Positions 19,701 through 25,989 are shown, counted from the first letter of the stretch. The stretch is DNA of 64,000 nucleotides from Flavobacteriales bacterium (GCA_020635725.1 JACJZF010000003.1:62001-126000), one strand, 5' to 3'. Numbers and translations are program-made. Notes: generated by a model not told the origin, from the sequence alone.

Positions 19701-20568
19701 CACCGATGAGGTCACGCTGAGCATCTTCGATGGTGAAGCGCCTGCGGCTGCCGCGGGACCGGATCAGGACTTCTGCTCGCCGGTGAACACGCAGGTGACC
19801 ATGTTGGCGAGCAGCGCGCCCGCACCGGCCACCGGCACCTGGACGCTCGTGAGCGGTCAGGGCACCATCGCGCAGCCGGATGATCCCTTCACGGTGATCA
19901 CCGGCCTGGGCTTCGGCGCGAATGTGTTCGAGTGGACGGTGGACAACGGCGAATGCGGCACCACCAGCGATCAGGTCGTGCTCTCGGTCTTCGATAGCTC
20001 CGAGCCCGCCGCCGATGCAGGCGTGGATCAGGTCTATTGCCAGGATGCCACCAGCGCCAACCTGGCTGCCGTACCGGTTCAGACCAGTACCGCGACAGGC
20101 ACCTGGAGCGTGCTGAACCCCTCGGGCGGCAACGCGATCGTGTCCGCCTTGGGCGATCCGCAATCGTCGGTCACCGGCCTGCAGCTGCTGCAATTGCCGC
20201 AGACCTACTTCGCCTTCGTGTGGACGGTGACCAATGGTCCCTGCCCGGCATCGGCCGATACGGCGATCATCGCCATCAAGGATTGCCTCACCATCACCAT
20301 CCCCGATGCGTTCTCGCCCAACGGCGATGGAGTGAACGACCTCTTCGTGATCACCAACATCGAGAGCTACCCGAACAACGACTTCACGGTGTACAACCGC
20401 TGGGGCAACAAGGTGTACGAGGCCTCGCCTTACACCAACCAGTGGGATGGCACCAGCCAGTTCGGGTCGGCCTTCAAGGAAGGGCTGCCGGAGAGCACCT
20501 ACTACTACGTGCTCGACCTGGGCAACGGAAGCGATCCCTACACCGGTTACATCTACCTGCGCCGCTAA
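10795..20568 (+). CDS. giant surface adhesin: conserved N-terminal module, 31 Ig-like repeats, CHU_C domain
   Basis: A 3257-residue exported protein. A signal peptide ends near residue 42 (EARAT). An N-terminal module at about 43-410 opens THAMGGELTYECIG and contains paired Cys and DWDLCCRNN; a related module starts the second giant protein at 53743. From about 412 to 3160 I count 31 repeats of about 88 residues, each opening A-[ND]-AGPDQ-x-LC and containing GTWTLVSG, T-x-VSGL-x-VG and F-x-W-x-V-x-NGPC. The end is a CHU_C domain (IPDAFSPNGDGVNDLF, VYNRWGNKVY, ending YLRR). By family knowledge it is a T9SS substrate of the SprB kind, for adhesion or gliding. PorP/SprF and PorE-like genes follow at once. 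Long frames on the opposite strand are codon-bias shadows. Confidence 0.88.
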   Translation: MTEQRPLRQALRNLASAATSILRLALIASALLLAGAQEARATHAMGGELTYECIGNGIYRVRLNFYRDCNGVEAPTNCNNGRQFRLRSTACGATLNPCFSLDGVDVVTPICVTATDRCNSSSGAYGIQRYRYSAVVNLSSYAACGNDWIIDWDLCCRNNAVTSLNNPGGRNLYLYARLNQTVGVCNNSPRYLNDPTPFACVGQSVSYNHGFNDIDGDSLSFELTPALGSNGSSIPYNPGYSYLQPLVTSGGANAVQIDPITGTITFVPSIQQVAIVTVKVREWRNGVQIGEYIRDVQFVIIACTNNLPQVSGVNGTGSYSYSTCANVPFCFTVNSSDADAGQVVTMNYNNGIPGATFTISGGNLPTGTFCWTPTTGDIGPNLFAVNVQDDACVLNGVNNFGFVVQVTPPFTPANAGPDQSVCGANATLAGQLPWPVQGTWSVVNGTATFANANSPTTAVSGLSTGQNTLRWTVNYGSCGTTSDDVVITSFNPSQPAANAGPDQSVCLPSTSVSLAANTAASPAVGTWTLVNGTGTFANANSPTTTVSGLSVGANTFRWTINNGPCGAPTNDQVTVFVYSNAQPAANAGPDQQLCAPGTTTTLAANNVIFPATGAWTVVNGTGTFANASSPTSSVSGLSIGVNTFRWTITNGPCVPPTSQDDVVVTVFNPASPAANAGPDQQVCSAATTLAGNTPLSPATGTWTVVSGTGTFANAGSPTTGVSGLSIGNNVFQWTVSNGPCANGLTTDQVTITRFDPATPVANAGPDQSLCSVGGTGVASATMAASAATFPATGAWSIVSGPAGAVITTAGSPTTTITNLGVGTHTLRWTVSNGPCVPSTSFDDVVIRVFDRNNAAANAGPDQSLCAPVASVSLAANTPTAPASGSWSVVSGAGVFADATSPATTVTGMALGVNVYRWTTINGPCPGATTTDEVSITLFDPSVAASNAGPDQSLCGATSTVLAGNAVAAPAVGTWSVVSGTATIANPNSATTAITGLGTGSVTLRWTVSNGPCGSSQDEVTILNYSPTNPVANAGPDQSICVPVAPNTVLMNGSTVTFPAVGTWSIVGGPAGATIADPNSPTTAISNLSVGTHTFRWTVNNGPCPSGITTDDVIVRVYDFGNPAADAGPDQSICTSNGSTTMAGSSIISPAVGTWTLVSGTGVITSPNSPTTTITGLQVGQNIFQWTVDNGPCSGITTDQMSIFIYDPNNPDADAGPDQSFCTPITTATMQGSAVTFPAQGTWTQSAGPAATIVNPNSPTTQVTGIQVGVSQFTWTVNNGNCPNGVTSNTMTITLADGDAQSADAGPDQSVCGTGSSVTLAANAPTGVATGSWSVVSGTASFGNASSPSSTANGFSIGLNRLRWSIDNGACGITSDVVDIYVYDPNNPVANAGPDQQVCTPTTSATLSGSSLIFPAVGTWTLISGTGTIASPNTPGTAVSGLSIGANVFQWQVNNGACANPITTDLVTVFVYDDAAPAANAGPDVDLCTPSNSVSMSANSPVGAAQGTWTLTGGAGGTLANVNDPNTSLTNLPVGTHTYAWTIVNGNCATTTDEVTIRVFNALNPVANAGNDQQLCLPATTTTLQGSNVISPATGEWTLVAGTGIPTNPSNPNSFVTGLSVGENIFQWRVSNGPCANPITVDVVSIFVFDDQQAAADAGEDIEICTPESQVTLAANTPGFPAEGFWFQTSGFGTITDPSDPSTTVTALPVGEHVFQWNIFNGPCGATQDEVRVRVYDANNPVADAGPDQELCTPNTGTTMAGSDLIFPATGLWTLVSGQGDISDSASPTTGITNLTVGENIFEWTVFNGPCDAPTVDRVSIFVFDDQNADADAGPDQDLCTPNTSTTLVGNTPIFPASGEWTLISGQGTITDPQAASTTVTDLGVGINVFRWTVSNGPCANGLTQDEVTINLFDLNSAGANAGPDQALCTPQTSTNLAGNTPTVPAFGTWTLVSGQGDIADPNDPATAVSNLAVGENIFQWTVSNGPCATSGTTDQVSIFVFLDENPVADAGADQELCTPNVTSTNLQGSAVTFPAVGTWTLVSGTGTIANPNDPNTTVFDLEIGESIFQWLVDNGPCATGITTDQVSVQVFDEANPSANAGADQNLCTSDGTTAQLSASAVTFPAIGTWTLVQGSGAFTDPNDPNTTITNLGVGVNVCEWTVDNGACPNGLTSDQLVITLYDENNPEAEAGPDQELCTPTGTTAATNLQGSAIIAPATGTWTVVSSTGTIIDPSDPASAVTGLEVGEHIFQWEVFNGPCDPSLTSDIVTIRVYDENNLDAFAGGDQQVCTPVDSTVMDGSAVIFPAVGTWTLISGQGVIADASDPQTAITGLGLGNNIFQWEVYNGSCANGLTSDQVTVTLFDAQAPPADAGPDQEFCAPTSTATISGNTPVGAAIGTWTLAGGQGTIDDPASPTTTVSNLAVGENIFLWTVSSGVCVTTEDSVSIFIYDPNNPPANAGMDQELCVPQDSVFMAGSSLIFPALGTWSVLAGAGTPVNYNDPLTLIENIDIGINTYQWSVYNGPCGSSIDDVTIILYDDTTAAANAGPDIETCLPLTSVFLQGVQPPQPAEGTWTLISGQATIADPSDPLTEITDLVQGTAVLVWTLEWDPCPNNGILTDTVEVRVYNPNAPLADAGADQEWCSPMDQVTMAGNTPEVPGVGTWSQVLGAPATIESPNDPASVISGLSVGSYQFVWEIYNGMCGFGPPSRDTVQVDIFNTEAPPAQAGADISWCTPTNSAVLVANDAVFPAVGTWTSLSGTGTIANANDPNTAVFDLGVGQHDFLWTIDNGPCGTTSDTISVFIYDGNSEGASAGSDIELCTPTTSATLAGNAPTFPATGSWVVVSGSGTFDDETSPTAQVSGLGIGVNILAWTIDNGPCGSSSDQMTITVFDATQAAADAGPDKELCTPTTSTTLGGNAANAPAVGTWVFVNGTATLSDPNDPNATISGLSVGTVTLQWVIDNGACGITTDEVTLSIFDGEAPAAAAGPDQDFCSPVNTQVTMLASSAPAPATGTWTLVSGQGTIAQPDDPFTVITGLGFGANVFEWTVDNGECGTTSDQVVLSVFDSSEPAADAGVDQVYCQDATSANLAAVPVQTSTATGTWSVLNPSGGNAIVSALGDPQSSVTGLQLLQLPQTYFAFVWTVTNGPCPASADTAIIAIKDCLTITIPDAFSPNGDGVNDLFVITNIESYPNNDFTVYNRWGNKVYEASPYTNQWDGTSQFGSAFKEGLPESTYYYVLDLGNGSDPYTGYIYLRR
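12029..20280 (+). repeat. 31 tandem Ig-like repeats (about 265 bp each) within the giant adhesin
   Basis: Counted by the AGPDQ-type opening motif in translation. Unit length is about 88 codons. Copies have diverged at the DNA level, unlike the recent 474-bp duplications in the second giant gene. The later copies favour ELCTP after the GPDQ motif, the earlier ones SLC or SVC, suggesting expansion in sub-blocks. Confidence 0.85.
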
Positions 20569-20601
20569 GCGCGCCACATGTGCGCCACAACTGATATCCC
20601 G

Positions 20602-21537
20602 ATGATGATGAAACAGGCCAAGCGATGGATCGGCAGCGCGCTGGGGATGCTCCTCGGCACCGTGCTGCTCGCCCAACAGGATCCGCAGTTCAGCCAGTAC
20701 ATGTTCAACCTGCTGGCGCTGAACCCGGCCTATGCGGGAAGCAGCGATCGCATCAGCCTGAAGGCCCTGAGCCGCCACCAATGGGTGGGCTTCGATGGCG
20801 CGCCCACCACGCAGACGCTCACCATCCACAGCCCCGTGTGGCATGAGAGCTTCGCGCTGGGCGGCACCATCATGCGCGATGCCCACGGCCCCATCACGCA
20901 GTACACCTTCATGGTCGATGCGGCCTACCGCATCTTCCTCGGGGAGAGCAAGCTCGCCTTCGGCCTCAAGGGCGGCATGAACCTCTTCCAAGGGAAGTTC
21001 GCCGAGCTCAACCCGCAGACCGCCGGCGACCAGGTCTTCCAGCAGAACGTCAACTCCAAGATCGATCCGCAGTTCGGCTTCGGCATGATGTGGTACAGCG
21101 ACCGCCACTACCTCGGCATCAGCACGCCCAAACTGCTGCGCACCGAGTTCTTCCAGACCGATTCGCTCGCCTTCGTCTCCTCGCCCGGCCAGCGCGCGCA
21201 CTACTTCCTCACCGGCGGCTACGTCTTCGACCTGGGACTCTACCACAAGTTCAAACCCACCTTCCTGCTCAAGGCCGTGCAGGGAGCGCCGCTCAGCTTC
21301 GACATCAGCGCCAACGTGCTCTTCTACGAGAAGTTCTGGCTCGGCGCCATGTACCGCCACCAGGATGCCGTGGGCCTCATGGCGCAATACCACATCACCG
21401 ACGATTTCACCGCCGGGTACGCCTACGACCTCACCCTCTCGCCGCTGCGCAACTACAACGGCGGCAGCCACGAGATCATGCTCGGCTACGAGTTCGGCAA
21501 GAAGCTCAAAGGCATCCGCTCACCCCGCTACTTCTGA
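20602..21537 (+). CDS. PorP/SprF family type IX secretion outer-membrane protein
   Basis: A 311-residue outer-membrane beta-barrel protein. The start is taken at the first of three tandem ATGs (20602-20610), giving a signal peptide ending LLAQ. The mature N-terminus QQDPQFSQYMFNLLALNPAYAGS is the hallmark of PorP/SprF. The rest is amphipathic strands ending in YEFGKKLKGIRSPRYF. In Flavobacterium, SprF is needed for surface display of the adhesin SprB encoded next to it; PorP-type proteins act with CHU_C cargo. Here it lies 33 bp after the giant adhesin and 2 bp before the PorE-like gene, so the three probably form one transcription unit. Confidence 0.93.
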   Translation: MMMKQAKRWIGSALGMLLGTVLLAQQDPQFSQYMFNLLALNPAYAGSSDRISLKALSRHQWVGFDGAPTTQTLTIHSPVWHESFALGGTIMRDAHGPITQYTFMVDAAYRIFLGESKLAFGLKGGMNLFQGKFAELNPQTAGDQVFQQNVNSKIDPQFGFGMMWYSDRHYLGISTPKLLRTEFFQTDSLAFVSSPGQRAHYFLTGGYVFDLGLYHKFKPTFLLKAVQGAPLSFDISANVLFYEKFWLGAMYRHQDAVGLMAQYHITDDFTAGYAYDLTLSPLRNYNGGSHEIMLGYEFGKKLKGIRSPRYF

Positions 21538-21539
21538 TC

Positions 21540-23717
21540 ATGATGCTACGCACGCATACCCGGCTCGCCCTGCTGGCACTGGCCCTGGTGGCCCTACCGG
21601 CGCTGCACGCGCAGAAGCTGCAGCAGCGCATGGCCGATCGCTATTCCGAGGTGTTCGACTACGGCAAGGTGGTGGCCATCTACGAGGACCTCGATGCCAA
21701 GGGGAAGAACGATGCCGCCAACCTGCGCCGCCTCGCCCTCGCGTACCGCAAGCTCGGCGATGCCCCCGCGGCCGAAGGCGCCTACCGCCGGCTCATGGTG
21801 GCCGAGGGCCGCACGCCCGAGGACATCCTCAACTTCGCCGACCAGCTGCGCGCCACCGGCAAGTACAGCGAGGCCCTCGATCAATACGCGCTCTATGCCA
21901 AGGAGCGGCCTGAGGATCCGCGCGCCCAGGGCTACCTGAAGTCCACGAATCTCTTCTACCGCCTCCAGGTCGATAGCGCCAGCGCCACGGTGCGCAAGCT
22001 GGCGATCAACAGCCCCGAGGCCGATCTCGGCATCAGCGTCATGGATGAGCTCCTGCTCTTCAGCAGCGCGCGCGGCGAGGGCGCCGGAGGCCATCGCATC
22101 TATCCGTGGGACGACCAGCCCTTCCTCAACCTGTACAGCGCGCTGCTCAAAGGCGAGGGCGCCGAGGAGCCCGTGGTGATGCGCAACGACGTGAACAGCC
22201 GCTACCACGATGGCGTGGTGGCCTACGACTCGCTCGCCAAGCGCATGTACTTCACGCGCAACAACTACTTCTACGGCGAGGTGAACCGCAGCGAGCGCGG
22301 CTTCCTCAACCTCGGCATCTACTTCACCGATGTGGTCACCGGCGAGTTCGGCAACCCCGAGTGGGGCAACATCATCCCATTCGACCATAACGACGTGGAC
22401 AGCAACACCGGCCATCCGCGCGTGAGCCCCGACGGGCGCCGGCTCTATTTCGCCAGCGATCGCCCCGGCGGCCTCGGCGGCGTGGACATCTGGTTCTGCG
22501 ACAACCTCGGCAACCAATGGGGCGCGCCGCAGAACATGGGGCCCAAGGTGAATACGCCCGGCGACGAGATGCACCCCTACATGGCGGCCAACGGCACGCT
22601 CTACTTCGCGAGCACGGGGCACCCCGGCCTGGGCGGCCTCGACATCTTCTACACCCGCATCGGCAGCAACGGGCCGGGCAACGTGTTCAACCTGGGCTAC
22701 CCCATGAACACGCGCTACAATGACCACGGCCTCGTGCTCATCAACGACAGCACCGGCTTCTTCGCCAGCGACCGACCGGGCGGCCAGGGCAGCGACGACA
22801 TCTACGGATGCACGATCCGGCCCCAGATGATCTACCTCGCGGGCCGTGTCATCGACAAGGCCACGCGCGAGCCCATCGAGGGCGCCACCATCCTGCTGAA
22901 GGATGCCGACGGCCAGTTCGTGAAGCGCTCCAAGGTGGACATGCTCCCAGACGGGAAGTTCCGCGCGGAGGCCGAGTACCATGAGCACTACTTGCTGGTG
23001 GCCAATGCCAGCGGGTATAACCAGACCGAGCTGGCCATCGCCACCAACGATGATCCGCTCGACGACATCGTGGTGGAGATGGAGAAGTACGACTACCTCG
23101 CGGAAGGCACTGTGTATGATGGCGAGACCAATCAACCGCTCGCCGGGGCCTCCGTGTACCTGCTCGATGCGCTGGGCGATGAGGTGGGCATGGTCGTCAC
23201 CGATGCCACCGGCCAATACAAGTTCCCGCTGCTCAAGGAGAGCGACTACCGCCTGCGCGTGGAGAAGGAAGGCTACTTCAAGCAGAGCGCGCGCATCAGC
23301 ACCAAGGGCGCCACTTCGCCTGTCATCCGCACCGATTTCCGCCTCTTCCCGCTGAAGGTCGATCAGGTGGTGCGCCTGGAGAACATCTTCTACGACTACA
23401 ACAAGGCGAACATCAGGCCCGATGCCGCCATCGAGCTGGATAAGCTGGTGCAGACCCTCGTGGACAACCCCACGGTGGCCATCGAGCTCAGCAGCCACAC
23501 CGATTGCCGAGGCAAGGATGCCTACAACCTCAGCCTCTCGCAGAAGCGGGCCAAGAGCGCGGTGGATTACCTCATCAGCAAGGGCATCGCCTCGGATCGG
23601 CTCAAGAGCAAGGGCTACGGCGAGAGCAAGCCGAGCGAGTCGTGCGCCTGCGAGAAATGCTCCGACGAGCAGCACCAGCGCAACCGCCGCACCGAGTTCA
23701 AGGTGCTGAGCAAATAG
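21540..23717 (+). CDS. PorE-like OmpA family protein (TPR, beta-propeller, CarboxypepD-reg, OmpA)
   Basis: A 725-residue periplasmic or outer-membrane-linked protein; the start at ATG 21540 opens a signal peptide ending LHAQ, while the 150 codons upstream overlap porP and are spurious. Order: TPR-like helices at about 25-130 (LRRLALAYRKLGDAPAAEGAYRR); PD40 propeller blades at about 150-430 (RVSPDGRRLYFASDRPGGLGG, GTLYFASTGHPGLGG, GFFASDRPGGQGSDD); two carboxypeptidase-regulatory-like folds at about 435-600; and an OmpA C-terminal domain at about 610-725 with the peptidoglycan-binding HTDCRGKDAYNLSLSQKRA motif. This order matches T9SS component PorE, which tethers the complex to peptidoglycan; several paralogues exist per genome, so the exact identity is open. 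Confidence 0.87.
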   Translation: MMLRTHTRLALLALALVALPALHAQKLQQRMADRYSEVFDYGKVVAIYEDLDAKGKNDAANLRRLALAYRKLGDAPAAEGAYRRLMVAEGRTPEDILNFADQLRATGKYSEALDQYALYAKERPEDPRAQGYLKSTNLFYRLQVDSASATVRKLAINSPEADLGISVMDELLLFSSARGEGAGGHRIYPWDDQPFLNLYSALLKGEGAEEPVVMRNDVNSRYHDGVVAYDSLAKRMYFTRNNYFYGEVNRSERGFLNLGIYFTDVVTGEFGNPEWGNIIPFDHNDVDSNTGHPRVSPDGRRLYFASDRPGGLGGVDIWFCDNLGNQWGAPQNMGPKVNTPGDEMHPYMAANGTLYFASTGHPGLGGLDIFYTRIGSNGPGNVFNLGYPMNTRYNDHGLVLINDSTGFFASDRPGGQGSDDIYGCTIRPQMIYLAGRVIDKATREPIEGATILLKDADGQFVKRSKVDMLPDGKFRAEAEYHEHYLLVANASGYNQTELAIATNDDPLDDIVVEMEKYDYLAEGTVYDGETNQPLAGASVYLLDALGDEVGMVVTDATGQYKFPLLKESDYRLRVEKEGYFKQSARISTKGATSPVIRTDFRLFPLKVDQVVRLENIFYDYNKANIRPDAAIELDKLVQTLVDNPTVAIELSSHTDCRGKDAYNLSLSQKRAKSAVDYLISKGIASDRLKSKGYGESKPSESCACEKCSDEQHQRNRRTEFKVLSK

Positions 23718-23774
23718 CCGCGCGGCCGTTGCCGCACGGGATCATTCTGGTCCGGGGTTAGGGGACCAAAGGGG

Positions 23775-23817
23775 GACGGACGGGTCGAGGCGCAAGCCGA
23801 GGCCCGTTCGTCGTTTT
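23775..23817 (+). terminator. rho-independent-like terminator of the adhesin cassette
   Basis: A 10-bp stem GACGGACGGG/CCCGTTCGTC (23775-23784 with 23803-23812, one G-U pair) encloses a smaller GGC-GCAA-GCC hairpin and is followed by GTTTT. It lies 58 bp after the PorE-like stop. Confidence 0.65.
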
Positions 23818-23928
23818 CGGAACACGGCACGGTCGATATCAAGCGTGGGGAATGAGTGCGGTTGTCATAACTTTTTCAGCCCAGAAGCGTACGATTGCAT
23901 GCTCTGAGCATCCATCAAGAACGAATCC

Positions 23929-24096
23929 ATGAACAACAAACCGAATCTGGCCGACCGCTTCATGCGCCGTGTGATCATCCCGCTGGTGCTCATGCTCGGT
24001 CTCTATGGCTTGCTCCGGTACGCTGTCACCGGAGATTCGCACCTGCCTGCCGGTGTTCGCCCGGCGGATACCGAGGCCATCAGCGAGACGCTCTGA
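23929..24096 (+). CDS. single-pass micro-membrane protein, paralogue of the one at 137
   Basis: A 55-residue peptide: hydrophilic start MNNKPNLADRFMRR, one hydrophobic segment at about 15-34, then a polar acidic tail of about 20 residues. The core IP-LVL-MLG-LYGLL-RY lines up with the peptide at 137-262, including the basic residue pair before it, so this is a small paralogous family. There is no Shine-Dalgarno sequence; a TAACTTTT box (7/8) lies at 23868-23875 and a short dyad ATGCTC-T-GAGCAT at 23899-23911 in the leader. The DUF937-like gene follows 48 bp later and may be cotranscribed. Function unknown. Confidence 0.6.
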   Translation: MNNKPNLADRFMRRVIIPLVLMLGLYGLLRYAVTGDSHLPAGVRPADTEAISETL

Positions 24097-24144
24097 GCAG
24101 GCGATGTGACCGGGGGCGCTAGCTTGCGTCCAAACCGGAAACGC

Positions 24145-24570
24145 ATGCTCGATCAGATCATCCAGCAGCTCAAGGGCCAGGTAGGTCCGGAGCTCATCAG
24201 CAAAATCGGCCTCAATCAGCAGCAGGCCGACGGTTCCATCTCCGCCGCGGCCGACAGCGTGAAGCAGGTGGTCGGCGGTGCCGACGGCTTCGGCATGGAC
24301 GATGTGCTCAATCTGTTCAGCGGCGCCAAGAACAGCGGCGCTGCCGACGGCATCCTCAAGCAGGTGGGCCAGGTGTTCAGCCAGAAGCTCACCGGTCAGG
24401 TGGGCCTCAATGGCCAGCAGGCCGGCAGCGTGGTGGACCTGGTGCTGCCCGTGCTCACGAAATTGCTCAGCGACAAGGTGGGCGGAAATGCGTCCAACCT
24501 GCAAGGGCTGGTGGGCGGCGATATCGCCGAGAAGGCCAAGGGCTTGCTGGGCGGCCTCTTCAAGAAGTAG
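24145..24570 (+). CDS. DUF937-like small protein with internal duplication
   Basis: A 141-residue, probably cytoplasmic, helical protein rich in Gly, Gln, Leu and Val, with no signal peptide. Two halves repeat: QVGPELISKIGLNQQQA near residue 10 and KLTGQVGLNGQQAGSVVDLV near residue 83, each followed by a helix with LP-V-L or VKQVV. This pattern resembles the DUF937 (YidB-like) family, which usually has the same GL-x-x-x-QA duplication; the function is unknown. The start at ATG 24145 is preferred over 24106, which adds a basic stretch outside the family. A TAGCTTGC box lies at 24120-24127. Confidence 0.62.
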   Translation: MLDQIIQQLKGQVGPELISKIGLNQQQADGSISAAADSVKQVVGGADGFGMDDVLNLFSGAKNSGAADGILKQVGQVFSQKLTGQVGLNGQQAGSVVDLVLPVLTKLLSDKVGGNASNLQGLVGGDIAEKAKGLLGGLFKK

Positions 24571-24580
24571 GGCGCACGGC

Positions 24581-24946
24581 TCAGAGCGCCAGCTCGGCCA
24601 GCGGGTCCCAGAAGCGCGCGGCGAAGTCGATCACCTGATCGTCCTTCACGCGTATGCCCTCCTTCTCCAGCAGCTTCCGCATACGGTCGTCAGGCCCGAA
24701 GTGGTGCTTGCCGCTGAGGATGCCCGCGCTGTTCACCACCCGGTGCGCGGGCACGGCCGGTCGAACGGTGTGGCTGTTGTTCATGCAATAGCCTACGATC
24801 CGGGCCGATCGCGCCGCGCCGAGGTACTTGGCTATGGCGCCGTAGCTCGTCACGCGTCCGCGCGGGATCTGCCGCACCACGGCCATCACATCAGCGAAGA
24901 AGTCGCGCTCCTGCACCGCATCGTCGCGCACCTGCTTCTTGGCCAT
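24581..24946 (-). CDS. alkyltransferase-like protein (MGMT family, PAHR in place of PCHR)
   Basis: A 121-residue protein matching the C-terminal DNA-binding domain of O6-alkylguanine-DNA alkyltransferase: IPRGRVTSYGAIAKYLG (helix-turn-helix), the Asn-rich YCMNNSH, and the active-site loop VPAHRVVNSAG followed by GKHHFG. The methyl-accepting Cys of PCHR is Ala here, as in the alkyltransferase-like (ATL) proteins, which bind O6-alkylguanine without removing it and flag it to nucleotide excision repair. Repair signalling is therefore inferred rather than direct demethylation. The start at ATG 24946 gives the usual ATL length; a TACCTTCG box lies 4 nt upstream. It converges with the gene at 24145. 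Confidence 0.88.
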   Translation of the reverse strand: MAKKQVRDDAVQERDFFADVMAVVRQIPRGRVTSYGAIAKYLGAARSARIVGYCMNNSHTVRPAVPAHRVVNSAGILSGKHHFGPDDRMRKLLEKEGIRVKDDQVIDFAARFWDPLAELAL

Positions 24947-24950
24947 GAGT

Positions 24951-24958
24951 CGAAGGTA
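24951..24958 (-). promoter_or_regulatory. -7-like box TACCTTCG, 4 nt before the ATL gene
   Basis: A 7/8 match to TAnnTTTG ending 4 nt upstream of ATG 24946. It supports that start and a leaderless transcript. Confidence 0.4.
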
Positions 24959-24997
24959 GCGGTAGGCGCAAGCTGGTTCGTGGTCAAGGACATCTGG

Positions 24998-25044
24998 ATC
25001 AAGGGAAACATCAAGATTCCACCTTTCCCTTGATGGAAAGGTGG
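24998..25044. repeat. overlapping inverted repeats with mutually exclusive hairpins
   Basis: CCACCTTTCC (25019-25028) pairs perfectly with GGAAAGGTGG (25035-25044) across a 6-nt loop. ATCAAGGGAAA (24998-25008) pairs perfectly with TTTCCCTTGAT (25024-25034). The two stems share bases, so only one can form at a time. The rest of the intergenic stretch to 25246 holds no gene that I can support. Confidence 0.7.
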
Positions 25045-25060
25045 AGCCAAAGATCAACCA

Positions 25061-25079
25061 CCCCGGGTCTAGCCCGGGG
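25061..25079. repeat. palindrome CCCCGGGTCTAGCCCGGGG, also present near 61591
   Basis: A 7-bp perfect stem with a TCTAG loop. Its 16-nt core CCCGGGTCTAGCCCGG recurs at 61591-61606, also intergenic, suggesting a dispersed palindromic element. Confidence 0.65.
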
Positions 25080-25246
25080 CAGGCTCACCAAAGCCCTTGG
25101 CCCTCGCCACGCCAGCCTTCGCACTATCGGCTCGGGCCGGGCCGCGCTGGCCGTGGACCCCCACCGCACGCGGTACTTGAGGCCATCGCGGATCGGAGGG
25201 CTTCCATACCCTCAGGTTGGCCGCAACGAACCGGTCGGGTGCCGGG

Positions 25247-25927
25247 TCATGATATGCCGAAGCGCGCGTAATGGATCGTGCGTCCTTCGGTCAGCCACAT
25301 CTGCTCGTAGTAGGTGCGGATGTTCAGCACGGCCTGTTCATCGGGCGAAACGCGGTTCACGAGATCGGTGTAAACGTTCGCGCTATGCTCGTGCAATGGC
25401 AGGCGGTGCTCCGCGATCTGCTCCAGGGTGTACTCGTAGAGCAGCGGGCTGTCGGTCTTCAGGTGGATGAGGCCGCCGGGCTTGAGCACCTCCTTGTAAC
25501 GGGCAAGGAAGAGCGGGCTGGTTAGCCGCTTGCGGGCCTTGCCGATCTGCGGGTCGGAGAAGGTGAGCCAGATCTCGTCCGCCTCGTGCTGCCCGAAGCA
25601 CTGGAGCAGGTGGTCGACATGCGTGCGCAGGAAGGCCACGTTGGTGAGGCCTTGTTCCACGGCGTTGCGCGCGCCGCGCCAGATGCGTGCGCCCTTGATA
25701 TCGACCCCGATGAAGTTGCGCTCCGGATGCAGCGCGGCGAGCCCCAGCGTGTATTCGCCACGGCCGCAGCCCAGCTCCAGCACCAGCGGCGCCTCGCGTC
25801 CGAAGAGCTCGGCGTTCCAACGGCCCTTCAGCGGGAAACGGCCCTGCACGAGCTCCTCGAAGCCAGGCTGCACCACGTGCTTGAAGGTGAGGTTCTCGGC
25901 GAAGCGCGCCAGCTTGTTCTTTCCCAT
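25247..25927 (-). CDS. trmB: tRNA (guanine-N7-)-methyltransferase
   Basis: A 226-residue SAM-dependent methyltransferase that makes m7G46 in tRNA. The SAM-binding motif LVLELGCGRGEYTLGLA is at about 48-64, GVDIKGARIWRGA follows, and the family signature DEIWLTFSDPQIGKARKRL is near 125-145, with the closing LKTDSPLLYEYT. The start at ATG 25927 gives MGKNKLARFAEN, the usual opening of the Bacteroidota proteins; the frame extends to 25966. A TACTTTCG box lies at 25982-25989. It is divergent from the glycosyltransferase at 26034. Confidence 0.95.
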   Translation of the reverse strand: MGKNKLARFAENLTFKHVVQPGFEELVQGRFPLKGRWNAELFGREAPLVLELGCGRGEYTLGLAALHPERNFIGVDIKGARIWRGARNAVEQGLTNVAFLRTHVDHLLQCFGQHEADEIWLTFSDPQIGKARKRLTSPLFLARYKEVLKPGGLIHLKTDSPLLYEYTLEQIAEHRLPLHEHSANVYTDLVNRVSPDEQAVLNIRTYYEQMWLTEGRTIHYARFGIS

Positions 25928-25981
25928 GGAGCGGGCTGTTTCCCTGTGCTCGCTGCGTTCGTGCAACGGTTAAAAGGCCGG

Positions 25982-25989
25982 CGAAAGTA
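25982..25989 (-). promoter_or_regulatory. -7-like box TACTTTCG upstream of trmB
   Basis: A 7/8 match to TAnnTTTG, 54 nt before ATG 25927, in the divergent region shared with the glycosyltransferase gene. Confidence 0.35.

Noticed and set aside
21090..21539. 150-codon N-terminal extension of the PorE-like protein
   Set aside because: It runs out of frame through the porP gene, is Arg/His/Pro-rich, and precedes a clean signal peptide at 21540.
19228..23675. Minus-strand frames of 747 and 693 codons opposite PorP and PorE-like genes
   Set aside because: Composition is shadow-like (Val, Ala, Glu, His), with no signal peptide or motif, while the plus-strand genes have clear family signatures.
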